A stretch of 64,000 nucleotides of DNA, taken from NCBI GenBank assembly GCA_002189035.1, contig NEEC01000004.1, positions 4,898,001 through 4,962,000 of the forward strand. Direction: 5' to 3'. Positions 24,648 through 37,883 of this stretch are shown here, piece after piece (positions within the stretch are counted from its first letter, which is position 1; every line of letters begins with the position of its first letter). The notes below the pieces were generated by a model, which ran no database searches, was not told where the DNA came from, and saw only the letters and a program-made list of their open reading frames with translations. The position numbers and the translations under genes were made by a program. The stretch is from Utricularia gibba. Lineage: Eukaryota > Streptophyta > Magnoliopsida > Lamiales > Lentibulariaceae.

Positions 24648-25860
24648 TCAATAACAATCAAAGTCTCGAAACTCATTGGGGTCATCTTCGTCTTCAATGT
24701 AACATGCGCGGAATCTCCTGAAAAGATCTCCATCATCCAGTACGTATGTTGAATCATACTCGTAATCATCATAATCAAAGTCATCGGCATAATAATCATG
24801 ATCATCGTATTCCGAGGCAGGAGAAAAACATTCTTGTTTTTCACCAGGCCCCACAATCTTGACATTCGGAAATTGCTTCTGCAGCTCTTCATCATCCACA
24901 ACAAAGCAACCTGTAATATTTAGATGCTCAAGGCGCTGGAAATGACGACTGATGGCTTGAAAAGCAGCAGGTCCTATGCTGGTATAGGACAAGTCTAAAG
25001 TCGTTATGTTAGAAAGCATTGGCGCCAGCATTTCAATCATCTCATCTTCTACAAAGCATCTTAGCATCCGCAACGTTTGGAGGGCCTGAGCACTGGCAAA
25101 CAACAGAATACAAATTTGGTTAGCAGCAATAATGTAATCCCAATGATGGAATGACATTGAATACATGCAAAGGAGATACGGCATCATAAAGAAAAAGGAA
25201 ACATGCCATGACATCAATATGTAAACAATATCGAAAATATAAGAAGATTGAATTGTAATGTAAACATGTGATCACGAGTATAAACTAAACTGAAGAAGCA
25301 GAGTATGAATCACAAAAATTTTCAACTTATGCAAACAGTAATCATTAGGTCACATGATCAAATCCATAATTGATTAACTCTTCTCTAAAACTATAAAATG
25401 CATGCTGTGCAACATGTCATTAGAAACCAATGAAACATCTCAAAAGCATCTTCTGTTATTGAATGAATTGCCAGTCATCTCACATTAGTAGCAACACGAA
25501 TGGAACAGTTATAAAAAGCCAAGCAAAAAGAGAAATCAATTTAATAAAATTTACTTACTGCTTTCGAATTAATATAATGCTTTCATCAGAGAGATCGCCA
25601 GAGATACTGAGCTCTTGGACCGAGCCGCAACTTCTCGGAAGGAGTATTTTAAGAATATGGTCCATTTGTTCTGGAGGAAAATAATAATCCCGTAAGTCTA
25701 TGTGCTGCCAACAATGAGGACCCATGACCACTCTTTGCCAAGACTTGCAAACCGCTGGGACAGTAGTAAGCAACTCACAAAGTGAGAGCTTCTTGAATAT
25801 TACTCCAAGTGCATCTGGGATTAAATCATCCCAATCCCGAGAATCGCTCGTGAAGTCCAT
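24648..25860 (-). CDS. FBW2-like F-box/LRR protein, copy B (intact)
   Basis: Exon 1 (25559-25860) and exon 2 (24648-25092) splice in phase 2 at CA|GTAAGT, giving 248 residues. The F-box is DWDDLIPDALGVIFKKLSL with TTVPAVCKSWQRVVMG. The LRR-like part has ALQTLRMLRC, EMLAPMLSNITTLDLSYTS and RLEHLNITGCFVVDDEELQK. The C-terminus is a strikingly acidic Asp/Tyr-rich tail (EYDDHDYYADDFDYDDYEYD) not found in FBW2. As the only short copy with an uninterrupted tail it is the best reference for the array. An SCF substrate-receptor role is inferred from the F-box; the target is unknown. Confidence 0.87.
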
Positions 25861-26885
25861 CAATCTCCCCCTCACTCTCCTCCTGCAAAATGGAAATGCA
25901 CATAACCTTATACAAGGAAAATATCCATTCCGTACCAGATATTTCTAATTCGATCCATTACCATCAAATCAAACCCATAAAACGAAGGATAGAAAAATAG
26001 AGGAAACGACGCAAAACCTCGATCCCAAATCCTGGAAAAAAAACCTAGAAAATCTTCCAATGAAATTCGACAGTGCACGCACTGTAATGTCCATTAACGG
26101 GGTTAAATAACCAATAACCAGCCCTAACCCATTCACCAGCAAGAAAAATTATGCCAATACCCAAAGATCATACCTCAGTGAACCAGACAGAAGAAGATCG
26201 CAGTACTGGAAAAGAGTCGGTGATCTATTCTACCTCAAGGATTCTTAAATATAGCGCAACATTAATAGCAGAGCAACTTAAAAGTCGGCACACCAACGGT
26301 CTTTTCCTGGACTTAGTTTGACCGTCCCCATCAAAAAAATCCCATTTAATAGTAATTTATTTTTTTAAAAAATATTTTTATATTACAAAGCTAAATCCTA
26401 AATTATAAAAAATAAAATATAAAGTATTTTTAGAAGCAATCTTGTACCTACCCATAAATTTTTGATAAAACAATTGTAAAACAGTAGTATTATGTAGAAT
26501 GTTATTAAAATACTTTTAGTAAATATTATTTATCGATAATTCAAAATTTACGTAAAAAGATAATTTTCATATAAAATCGAATATGAAAAGAAATCACTAT
26601 TAAATAATAAGATTATACATACACCTAGTATATTATACTGAATATTCATTACCATTAAATGTATTGAGCTTCAGCATTCAGAAGGCTCACCAAGATCCAA
26701 TTTCTGGTAATAAAAATAGTTAAATATAATTCTCGTCCGAAAAATGGTAGGAAACAGAACCTTCACCTACAACTACATGCTGCATCTTAATGCTACCAAA
26801 AACCTAAAACTTCAATCAAAAATCAAAGTCTGGAAACTCATCAGGGTCATCTTCATTGAGGAAAAATGCAGCTAGAAGTCCCTTT

Positions 26886-27850
26886 TTAAGAGATCATCAT
26901 AAATTCATAATCCACATAGACATAATCATAATCCTCATAGACATTATCATAATCCGAATCATCGTATTCGGAGTCACCAGAAAAGGGTTGTGTTTCACAA
27001 TGACCCAAAATCTTCACCTCCGGAAAGTGCTTCTGCAGTTCTTTAAGATCGATATGAAGGCAACCTGTAATATCTAGATGCTCAAGATGCGGGCAATGAT
27101 GCCTGATGGCTTGAAAAGCAGCAGGGCTTATGCTGCAATAGGACAAGTCTAAAGTTGTGATGTTAGAAAGCATTGGCTCCAGCATTTCAATCATCACATT
27201 GTCTACTCGAAGTCCCAGTATCCGCAACGTTTTGAGGGCCTGTGAACTGAGAAACAACAGATTCGCTGCAATCAGGTAATCCCCATCATGGAATGAAAAT
27301 GCAAAAAACACAAGCAAAGGAGATATGCCACGATCAAAAAAAAAAGGAAAAAGAACCATGGCATGATATTAACATGTAAACACAATGCATGGTGTTTTTG
27401 GAAGCCAATTAAGCTTCTGAAAAAACAGTCATCTGTTATCGAATAAATTCCGAGACTTTCGACATTGGTGAGCAAGAAGATTCAGGCACGGAACAGTTAT
27501 AAAAGCAGGCAAGAGAAGAAGCCTATTTATTAACTGTAATTTACTTACTGCTTTCCAATCAATATAATGCTTTTAACAGAGAGATGGCAATCCATAATGA
27601 GCTCTTGGAGCGAGCCACAACTTCTGGGAAGGAGTAATTCAAGTATAGAGTGGATTGTTTCTCGATTAGAGCTAAACCGTCGTAAGTCTATCTGCTGCCA
27701 AAAACATGGACTCATGGACACTTTTAGCCATGATTTGCAAACCGCTGGGACTGTAGTAAGCAACTCATAATGTGACAGTTTCTTGAATATTTCGCGAAGT
27801 ACATCAGGAATTAAATCATCCCAATCCTGAGAATCGCTCGTCACGCCCAT
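26886..27850 (-). CDS. FBW2-like F-box/LRR protein, copy C, shortened tail
   Basis: Exon 1 (27549-27850) and exon 2 (26886-27246) give 220 residues. The F-box DWDDLIPDVLREIFKKLSH is followed by ELLTTVPAVCKSWLKVSMSP. The LRR part has MLEPMLSNITTLDLSYCS and HLEHLDITGCLHIDLKELQK. The acidic tail ends early (DYVYVDYEFMMIS); DNA similar to the last part of copy B's tail continues below 26886 but with stops. Sequence at conserved F-box positions (GxxF, MSPCFW) differs more than between A and B, so this copy is older or under weaker constraint. Confidence 0.82.
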
Positions 27851-28954
27851 CAATCCCCTACTCTTCACCTCCAAAATGGAAATGCACATGATTTAATACT
27901 GTTAACAGGGAAAAAAAAAGCGGTAGCACATCTTCCAAAAAATCGTGATAAAAATCCATTCCATCCCAGATATTTCTATTCGATCCATTACCATCGAATC
28001 AACCACATAAAAACGAAGTACAAACCAAAAAGAGGGAGAAAGATAGAGCAAACGACGCAAAACCTCGATCCCAAATCCAGGAAAAAAAGTTGAAACAAAA
28101 TTCGACGAAGTACACACAATCATACCCAGCAATAGGGTGAAATAACCACAACAACACATCAACCAGCAAGAAAAATATTACTGCTTCCCAAAGATTACCT
28201 CAAATGAGCCACATAAAGAAGCTTGCAGTACCGGAAAAGAGTGCACTATCAATGCCGCCTCACGGTTTCTTAAATACTACAAAAAAATCAACAAGAGAGC
28301 AACTAAAAGGTCGGCATACTAACTGTCTTTTCCTTGTATTGCTTTTTCTTTTTTCAATTCTGTGATAATTCGTTGGTTAATTACATAATTTCAAACTAAA
28401 ACCCCCAAATTCATACAATCTAAATTCACGTGTTGAACATTTAATGAATTTAATCCAAATAACCTAAATCGTATATCAAATATAAATTATTAAAATTAAT
28501 GATTCAGTAGATTGAATAAACATACATAAAAATCAAATATACAATAAGCATACATATAGTTTCAAAGTTTCGTTTAGAGTCGGTCATGTTAAACCATGAT
28601 AACCCGATCGTCTGAAATTTTGGATTCAAACGATGATCTTATATTAGATTTCAGTTGACACATTTCATATTGAGTATGATATTAATATTACGATATTTTA
28701 TAAATTGTGATTAATTTTCGTTATACATAGTATATCGTTTCGAATCTCATGAAAGTCTGATTCTATAATGAAGATTGGGATTAGAAAGATAGATATTTTA
28801 GGAGATACACGAGTATAATATAAATATTTGAAAAAATTAAATATAATTAATTATTAATAATTTGCAATTTTTTATTTTAGTTTATCTATATGATGTTGTT
28901 TGCTGAATTTCTATAAACCAATCATACACACGTGTTTAATAAACTTATCATAAG

Positions 28955-29911
28955 CTATAAACAAACACGCGAAACAAATGCGTTGTTCATGAAACCAGGA
29001 ATGCCAATGCACCTTGCATCTACTTCAAGCTTCGGGAACCTTTTCAGGAACGCATCGCCCAGTTCTACGAACCAGCAGCATGCGATATTCAAGTACTCGA
29101 GATGCTTGCAGTTTTCGATTATCATTTCCGCGTCTTTGGTGTACAATCTCAGGCCCCTGATGCGCAGATCTTTGAGACCCAGCATCGTGGAGGCGATCGC
29201 CGTGGCTTCATCTCCTTGAGGAGATTTTATGTAGGCTGTGGACCTTGGGAGCTTGTAGTCCACTTCCACCTCCCGATAAAAGCTTGTGAGGAGTCTGCAG
29301 TGCTTCCCGATCGATCGGATTGCCGCAGCTCCGACGTTCTCGCAGTAGCTCAGGTCCAAGGTCGTGATCCGAGAAAGAAACGGAGCAGCCCTTTCAAGTA
29401 CTCCATCATTCACAGAACAATTCCTCAGCCCAAAAGTCCTCAGAGATTGAGCACTAGAAAACCAAAACGATCCGCGAACATCAGACGGTTGAATACAGTA
29501 ACAATGGGGCGAAAAAAAAAAAGGTTTTTACTCACTATGCTGCAATCAACATGAGGGTTTCATTGTTAGAGAGATAAGGGACGAGGAGCACTTGAATTGC
29601 ACCGCCGGTTCTCGGAATCAGAACTCGAAGCATTCGATCGACGTGATGTCTCCAGGTGGACTCATAATCCAACTCCAAATCATCATCCACCATGGATTCC
29701 TCCTCAAGCTGTTCCAGCCACCCGAAATAGTGGTCACACCTCCATTGCCGTAAGTCTATCTGCAGCCAGCAGTAAGGACCCACCACCGCCGTCCGCCATG
29801 ATTTGCATACCGCGGGTACGACGGTAAGCAATTCGCGAAGCGGAAGCTTTATGAACACCAAGGCCAGAACATCGGGAATCAACTCATCCCACCCCGGAAA
29901 TCACTTCCCAT
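28955..29911 (-). CDS. FBW2-like F-box/LRR protein, copy D (longer, start region frameshifted)
   Basis: This copy keeps the central FBW2 portion the short copies lack. Exon 1 (29536-29911) has WDELIPDVLALVFIKLPL, LLTVVPAVCKSWRTAVVG and PYCWLQIDLRQW. Exon 2 (28955-29453) has LSRITTLDLSYCENVGAAA, IRSIGKHCRLL, GDEATAIASTMLGLKDLRI and HLEYLNIACCWFVELGDAFL. Splicing is phase 2 (donor ATA|GTGAGT). The first ATG (29911, MGSDFR) is one base out of frame with WDELIPD. The shift lies in the C-run 29892-29895 and fits one lost base; without it there is no in-frame ATG above the F-box. With the base the protein would be about 292 residues, close to FBW2. It is the probable ancestor type of the array. Confidence 0.85.
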
Positions 29912-30758
29912 CCCGGAACACAGACACCTAAGAAAACTCTGCATACCGTACGTTGTTTAAAGTGGGTTTTTATAGGAGGGTGATTATGGGGAATGTTTTT
30001 TTTTTTTTTATAAAGCTACAAAGTTTTTATAATATTTTTAAAATTGACTATTTATTATTTATTTTTAATAAATTAAGTCAAAATAATAATAATAATAATT
30101 TTTTATAAAATAATCGATGTAGCGATTATGAAAACGTGATTGCTTACACCTTTTTTTAGAGGTATTAATTTTATTTCCAATATTCCAAATGTTATTCTTT
30201 ATTCTCAATATTGGTATTTAAGGAACCTTTTTTTTTCAATGACAATTTTTGGAACCAATTTTATTTTTTTTAAATTCAAAATATTTTTAATATAACTCAT
30301 TTTTTATCTGCTAATATAATTTAATTTTATTTCTAATTCCATAAAAATAACATTAAATTTATTTCGGATAGATTTAAAAGTAAAATTTTTTGTTTTACAA
30401 AATACTTCTTAATTATAATTTTATAAAAAAATTTTAATTTATTTTTTATTTTGTAAAAAGTGAAAATGACAACAATTTCAGATTATATAAATCTAATAAT
30501 TGCGAAAACGCGGTTAATAGATGAAATTACAGATATGCCCCTACCTACACTTTTCCGGCTCAATTTAAAATGTTTATTATTTAATTTCAATTTTTAAAAA
30601 AAAATCATGAAAACATTGTCTGCCTTAATTTCTACGTAGAAGTGATTGCTGAGAATCTGTACCGTTCTAACACGACAACATAAGAATACAAGAAACCATG
30701 AAGAGGACCACCTAACTCTAAAGTGGATCTGATCTAAGAAAAAAAAACCGGGTGGAGA
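29912..30758. other. AT-rich intergenic DNA
   Basis: Promoter of F-box D and 3' flank of the STOP1-like gene. No gene or structured repeat was seen beyond A/T runs. Confidence 0.5.
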
Positions 30759-31900
30759 TCAGAGGATGAAGAATCCCTCGACGCCAAATTCTAAACCATA
30801 ACCGGAAACAGGGGAGTTCAGTACCTCCTGATAGAGAAAATCATCTAATGAACTTAGCCCGTAGAGGTGCAGATTCGTGTTCTCGAATCCGTTGCTTGTT
30901 CCGGAGGAAGTATCAATTGTATTGATCACGTCGGCTTCCGCCGTGACGGCCTCTGCCACAGCCGGGGGGGCGCTGCCTTTCTCCAGCAGCACCGCCGGCA
31001 TGTGCCCCTCAAACAAAGCTATGTGCCCGAACAGCTTATCCTTCCTTGAAAAGTTAGTCCCACAGGAGCATCTCCATCTGGTGTCACCACAGTGCTTCAG
31101 ATGGCTTTTCAAATCCGCCATAACTGAAAAGCTATTCTTGTTGCACCTTGTGCAGGTATGCGTCTTGGGGCAGTGGCTCCTCTTGAAGTGATTCTTCACG
31201 CAGATGGCACTTTTCAAAGGCCGAAACTTCTTGTGGAGCTTGTTTCTATTGCACCCACGAAGGGACAGGAAAATTTCACCCTTCTGCTGACTATTTCATC
31301 GGACTTCCCAGGCTTCGATAGAGCTTCAAGGGTCTTGAACTGATTCCCATGAGCCCTCATGTGCATCCTCAAATTGGCGTCTCTCTTGAATCCCTTACCA
31401 CAAATGTCACAGAAATGGATGTGTTCTGCAAGCAGTTCAACCGCATCAAGCTCAACTATGTCATGGTCTTCGAATTTCAGCACTTCATCAACACGACTCT
31501 CGCCCTTCGGACTCACCAATACTTCCGGGTTCACGCCCGGGTACCCCTGCTCCGAACGAACACCAGGAAGAGTACGATTCGCGGATATGAGCGCGGCGCC
31601 ATTGACGATTATCTGCTGAATCGCTGAAGCAATTTCAGAGGAGACCATCTCCATTTCAGGATGACCTAGTAAAACGTTATTGTTGACAGAATCAGAGAGG
31701 AATTTCTGAAGAAAGTCCATTCGAGCCCTAACCACCGATAGATTCATCAAGGGGACTCGAGGATCATCAAATCCAGAAGTTGTTGTGGAGACACCGGCGG
31801 AGGATCCCGGTGTCTTGGCGGCGGCGGGTGGGTAACGCATGTCGCCCAGAAACGACATCGTTTCGCTAAATTCTAGATAAGCCAGGAACAGACTAGCCAT
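30759..31900 (-). CDS. STOP1/STOP2-like C2H2 zinc-finger transcription factor, one frameshift
   Basis: STOP1-type factors control acid-soil (proton and aluminium) tolerance genes in the nucleus. The single exon encodes a leader with [15 protein letters not shown] and [16 protein letters not shown], then finger 1 [20 protein letters not shown] with [13 protein letters not shown]. The next part lies in another frame: [56 protein letters not shown] and [14 protein letters not shown]. The shift falls at about 31251-31255, inside the invariant [18 protein letters not shown] block, and fits one lost base. Length would be about 380 residues, shorter than STOP1 and closer to STOP2-like members. Everything else in the four-finger region is conserved, so this is probably a working gene with a consensus error. 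Confidence 0.88.
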
Positions 31901-34226
31901 TTTCCCAAGAGAAGAATACTTATAAGCTCAGCCGACGGATGAGTTGACATTTTCCACCAAATCCATTAAAAAAAATGTAAATTTGAATTTCTTGAGGGCA
32001 CAATTCTCAATTTAACGAAAATCTATGGGTAACTTGTAATTTATTTCTGGAAACAGGACCATATCAATCAGTAGAATCCAATGCAAAAAAATTTAATTTT
32101 AGACTTTTTAAAGAACTAGTTGTGAATTTATGGAAAGTCTACGTGTGGAAATGCAATAACTTTTTCAACTCGGGAGCGCATCGAAATAGTCATGGAAAAT
32201 AGTCGCAGGAAATCAATGCAAAATTGCGTTTTCAAAATGATTGATTAGTAAAGCCGATTAATTTGTATTTAAGATGTAATTAATTTGATTAATTAATCTC
32301 AGATATTTTTCTAGTGTAACACACAAATTCAAAAGATAAAAAGCAAAATAATTATACGGGTTAGGAATGAGAGTCCCTTTAAAAATTATCTAAATAGTTT
32401 TATTTGCAAGCAACATAAATTTATAAATATTTATTATTCTTAAAAATATATAAATTCAATTTTTATTTTAAAAATATATCCAAAAAATATAAACAAATAA
32501 AGATTGAGAGTTTCTTTGAAACAACTTTATTTTGAAAGCACTAAAACATTTTTTTATCAAATACGAAATTGGTTATGTTTTGAAAAGAATGTAAATCTAG
32601 AATTAATTATTATTTTTAATAAATTGTAGAATACATTTTTTATTAAAATAACTTTTCAAAAAATACTTTTTCGAGAAGTATAATTAAATAATATGAATCA
32701 CTACCACATTCATTTGGGTCTCTTCTATAACCAAAACTTATTAAACTGATTATATTGAATTTTTAAAAATTCTAATATTTAATTTTTTGTAGTGATAAAA
32801 ATTATTGAATTTCTGAAATTTATGTTTTAATGTGAAATAATAAATTAATTAGAAAAATTATACCAATAATTTTTATTTATTTTAAAAATAAATTTGTGTC
32901 CTAATGTTAAATATTAAAATTTAAAATATATAATTATTAATTGAATTGTACAATATAAATTTATAATATTCTATAAAATAGTTTTATATTCTTAAAATTG
33001 ATTATATTTATATAATTATAAAATTAATTCTATGTATTTAGAATACATAATAACCCCTTGGTTTCATATCCAGATTTTAATATGCAGTAACTTGAAAATG
33101 AAGGAAGCCATTAAAAAAAGACGAAGTTAAAGTCATCCATGACATTTGCGTTCTTTGTTTATTTTTATACGGCCATCTGGATTGGTCATGTGACAAATTC
33201 ATATTTGTCTTCTTTCGTTGGACTTTTTTTCCTATTATTTTAATATCAAATTTTTAATCTCGTACCAATAAATTATCATGTACGTGAAAGAAAACCAAGC
33301 TATGCCTTATGTGATACTAAAAAAATTTCATTAATTTCATAATTCAAAAGATACTATTACTTTAATCGTCATTTTTTTTAATAAAATATTATATATTTAC
33401 TATGAACATTTTGGTAATTAATCGTTAATATATACATATACTTCCTGTTATATGATCCATGTAATGTTAAAAATATTGCACGTGCGTGTTGGTGGAAGGA
33501 TGATGCACGATGCATAACATCCTCAACCATCGCCGCGATCCAGTCAACGTTCTCCGCCCATCCCTTCACATTTGTCGGCAAAAGCAGGAGCTGGAAATTC
33601 CTGTTCTGACCATGGGCCACGTGGACGGTAGAGGAAAGAATTAATCCACGTGGATAATGAGGCACAAACACGGAATGATAGAGAAGATTAGTAAATTATT
33701 TTTTTGGAAGAAAGACTTTGAATATATTACATTGGTTTTGCCTTTTGATCCAAGGGACAATGTTGGCACATAGCATGTCCATATGGGCGATTTAGATATT
33801 TCAATATCTTATGATATATGCATGATAAAAATGATCATTTACGATATAATTTTTTTATCTTAATATATGTGAAATAAAAATCGAATTATCATATTTGTAA
33901 ATGATTTTAAATAAAAATGTAACAATCTCAGGTGACTGTTGCCACGGCTAGAGAGCTGCCCTTTGGGGACGGTAGCGAGACTCCACTGGAGTTAGCCCAC
34001 GTTGGCAAGCATGATCCGTTAGAGTCCACCTGTTTTTGACATTTGTATAGGAAGAAATCCCCTACTTACAAGCATAAAATTCAAAGTTGGCTTCTTTTGT
34101 TTGCAGGTTATTGTTGTCCAAGTGTGCACTGGTGGGGGCTGTCTGATAAGCTTGCAGATCTTGTAAGAAGTATCAGAAAATGGGGAGAAACAGACCAACC
34201 AGACACAGAACAAAATGCAGTGGATT
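31901..34226. other. AT-rich intergenic DNA
   Basis: Over 2.3 kb without a supported gene. The first few hundred bases are the STOP1-like promoter. A short less AT-rich island at about 33935-34030 stands out but matches nothing I recognise. An open frame at 33378-33671 lacks family similarity. Confidence 0.5.
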
Positions 34227-36241
34227 TCATTCGTCATCCTCGAAATCAATTCCAAGCATAGCTAACCCAAAGTGGTGTCCCATTTCTTCTTCATTTTTGT
34301 GTAGCTGCAGATCATCAGTTGTAGACTTTTTACCTGGTAAAATACTCTTCTTTCTGTTTGCTTCTACTGGAAGCGCTCCCCGGAGAATCTCGAGTGCCTC
34401 TGTGGCTCCTGGTCTGAGTGCTTCATCGTTGTTTATGCAAGCAACTGCTGCTTGCACCAGGCGTACGACTTCGGTCGAGTTCTTCGTGGAGTACTCGATC
34501 CTTCGATCCAGCAGCTTCTCAGGGCTCCCTTGTTGCAGGATTTGCTTTGCCTGAAAAGTTTTCCACATTGTAATCACATATGCCATCATTCTACACAGCA
34601 TGCCTGTGAATGTGATTCGCATCTTCTAAACAAGCACGAGAACACTGATGCAGATGTTTGGTTAAACGTACCCATGAAACCAAGTTCTCTTCCCCTTGCC
34701 CTGCTCTGGTCTCAATTGGCTTCCTTCCTGTGATTATTTCCAGCAGCACAACTCCAAAGGCGTAGATGTCAGTTTTATCTGAAACCTTGCCGTGCTGGAA
34801 ATATTCTGGGGCTAAGTAGCTGCATAATTCAACAAAACACAGAGACCTTGAAAGGCTATCATCGATGGAATACAAACCCCGAGTTCTCTACAGCTCGATG
34901 GTCCACCCATCCACTTAAAAATGGAAGGAACATTTGCCTATCTCAGGCGTTAGTGAAACTTTCTAGTCAAAGATTGCATACCCAAATGTGCCTTTCACCA
35001 TTTTGCAGAGGAAGGGAACTGATGGAGCCGGAGACCATGATGCCAGCCCAAAGTCACATAACTGAACCAGGCGAATAGAACAACATTAGCTAGTAAAGCC
35101 TCATCTTTTAAGTAAAAACTTGAAAAAAATATGCTGATAACGGTTGATGGAAACTACCCTTGGTGAATTTCTTGAAGAAAGGAGTATATTTGAAGGCTTA
35201 ATGTCTCTGTGAACAACGCATCTTTCTGTTCCATTGTGGAGGTAGTTTAAGGCCTCTGCGATTCTGACAGCGATCTTGTATCTTACAGACCAGGATAGTG
35301 CACGGCCTCCATTCATTCCCCTGTTCTTCTCTGCTCCAGAGACAACGCATAATACAGTTAGTTATGCAGTGAGCAGAAAAAAAAAAAAAAAAACTGCAGT
35401 CAAATCAGAATGAGTTGTTCTTTTACCGTGTAAGAATTGCTCTAAGCTCCCCCGGAGACGTACTTGTAGACCAAAAACAAGCCGTTTTCTGCATCAATGC
35501 AAAATCCCACCAAGGGAACAATGTGAGGATGATCCAAGGAACTTGCAATCATAAGTTCTCTTGTGAATGCCTTTGATGACTCCTTGTCGTCTTTATCCAA
35601 ACGCTTTACTGCTACTGCACTTCGCCTGAATCCAACTCTGCCTCTAAATACACAGCTCAGTGCTCCCCTTCCCAGTACTCTACCTGGTTTATTGGAGCTG
35701 TTAGATGTTAAAAAAACAAAACTTGATGTGTTAAAGAGAAGCAGCTACCCTGTGAAAAACTTCTTGTGATAGACAGAATTTCAGAGTAGCTGAAGCGAAT
35801 CAAGGAAAGGGAAATGGGAGAAATATTTCTTTCAAGTGATTCAATTCTGCTGCAGTTGAAATCACCAGACTTGGAATCTGTCATCAGACCGTTGTCCAAA
35901 TTCACCATCAAAACAGTTGTAGAAGATGAAGAGCATTCACTGCCCAAATTTCTTTTCTCAAGCTCCATTTGAGAGCAAACACTAAATCTGAAGGAGGAAT
36001 GGGCCGAATGTGACTCATCTCCGTCGTTTCCACCGGCCTCCGCCAGCAACCAAGCCTTGTTATGCTCAAGACTCTTGCCGCCGCGTCCAGCGTCGATTTT
36101 CTCAGGCGGCCACCTCTTGCTGTGAGGGGCAATGCAACCGAATCCAAAACCCCAGAACATTTTACACATCAAAGATTTGAAACTTGCTTGTGATTCATCA
36201 TCTCCCTCAAAATCAGCACTCCCCCCTTCTTGACACCTCAT
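34227..36241 (-). CDS. Receptor-like cytoplasmic Ser/Thr kinase, one frameshift
   Basis: Six minus-strand exons are 35749-36241, 35427-35683, 35158-35330, 34982-35061, 34672-34819 and 34227-34550, with about 491 residues if one lost base is allowed for. The N-terminal 160 residues are non-catalytic, with no signal peptide or membrane helix. Kinase landmarks are the G-loop [13 protein letters not shown], the lysine in [19 protein letters not shown], the DFG in LCDFGLASW, and [20 protein letters not shown] with [15 protein letters not shown]. The HRD motif has R, so it is an RD kinase. The exon 2 frame breaks at C-run 35449-35453, inside [12 protein letters not shown], and fits one missing base. 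The C-terminal tail is acidic (GIDFEDDE). The RLCK subgroup is not certain. Confidence 0.87.
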
Positions 36242-37883
36242 ATCTGGAAAATGCTAAGAAACCCAGAAACTAGTAGGAATGGTACAAACCCAGAAAATCA
36301 GTCAAGGAAAGTAAAACCAAAAACTGCAAACTGCAAACTGCAAAGTGAATCAATTTGGGAGCAATAAAAGCGTAACCCCGATCAGAAATGTCGGAAATTT
36401 GTCGTTAATCGAATGAATGCTGGGCCGGGATGCAGAAGAAGAAGCCGGTGATGAATGATGATTCATAATGGCTGGAGAATTTTGTCGTAAATGAGCATTT
36501 TACTTCAAGACTGGACCCATAGTTGAACCTTTTCTGACCAAGGTTGAACAATGGCGATGGATACTGCCCAGAAATTGCTACTTACGTGACCTTCCCATCT
36601 CCCCCATCGCGCATCTCCCCCAACACTCCCTCCCACAGAGAAAAGTTTGCATCTTGCTTCGCCATTGAAATCAGGGCACTTGTCCCCATCTCCACGCTTC
36701 ACATCCCCTTCAATCTATCCAACCTGCACCCATCTCATCCAAAGTTTTGATTAATTAAATATTTTAATTATTTATATTTGTATAAATATACATTATCATA
36801 TTGTGTTGGCATACTGATTTAGAGTTTTTTTTTACTTTATTTTGGTTTTTATATTTTAGGATTAAATTTTATGATTTAATAATTGAAGAATAAAAAAGTA
36901 GGAGAAGTGGAAATTAATATAAGGTGTACATATCATGAAGAAGGAAATATAATTTCAAGAAAAAGGACATGAATGGAAAACTCACATTTTTTTAATTTAT
37001 TTTATTTAACCCATATGCAATGAATATTTAAATAAAATATAAATAAAAAAAGACAAATAATTGGACAGATCACCATTACCAACCCAGATGTCGCCTTTCC
37101 TCTTGGATTTGGATGACCATTCTTGCTGGAGTGGGGCCCTGGACCCATGGTGTGTATATAAAACATATTAATTTATAAAATATTCATATAACCATTCTAA
37201 ATATATTTATTTAAAATACTTTCTACATGAATTTTCTTAATTAAATAAGTTTTAATTCTTTTTCTTTCTGTCTATTCGATGCAAATATGAAATATAATAA
37301 TAGTTTGCTAAAATATATTTATTAAACATGTTTTCAATTATAAATTTATAATGAATATTTATTAATTACAAATATCTTTATCACATCTTTCGATAAAAAA
37401 AAGTGATTCAATCCGTTTAAATAAGAATTTATTTTTAAAATATAATTAAAATTATTAAATTTTATTTAATCCATGATAAAAGATTCATTTCAATCCATTA
37501 TTGATGAAAAAATATATTTAATTCATTTTTAAAATGAGTTAAGAATGAAAACATGTGCTTGGAAATTTTAATTGGATATTTATTTAGTTATTATTCTATA
37601 TTTTCCTTATGTAGAATAAAATAATGTTTTTTTTTGAGAAATCGTTTAATTATTATAAGGATTTCCATTTTTGGATAAAAAAAATGAAGATTCATTATAG
37701 AAGAAGAAGCCGGCCCATGTATCAAAAGGGGAAGATGGCCCATTGGACCCACAAGGTAACTGGGCCTTCTCCGTGTTTGCATTGGCAAAGAAAGCTTTCT
37801 GCTTCGGATTTCTTGTGGGGGGGGGTGGTGGTTTGGTGTTTCACAGACAGGGGCATCGCGTATGCTCATGTATGTATACTGTA
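36242..37883. other. AT-rich intergenic DNA
   Basis: The RLCK promoter and about 1.6 kb of AT-rich DNA. Open frames near 36550 and 37620-37890 show no family similarity. The missing N-terminal half of the pyridoxal kinase relic was looked for here and not found. Confidence 0.5.

Noticed and set aside
33378-33671. 97-codon open frame on the minus strand
   Set aside because: No similarity or splice context; in AT-rich intergenic DNA.
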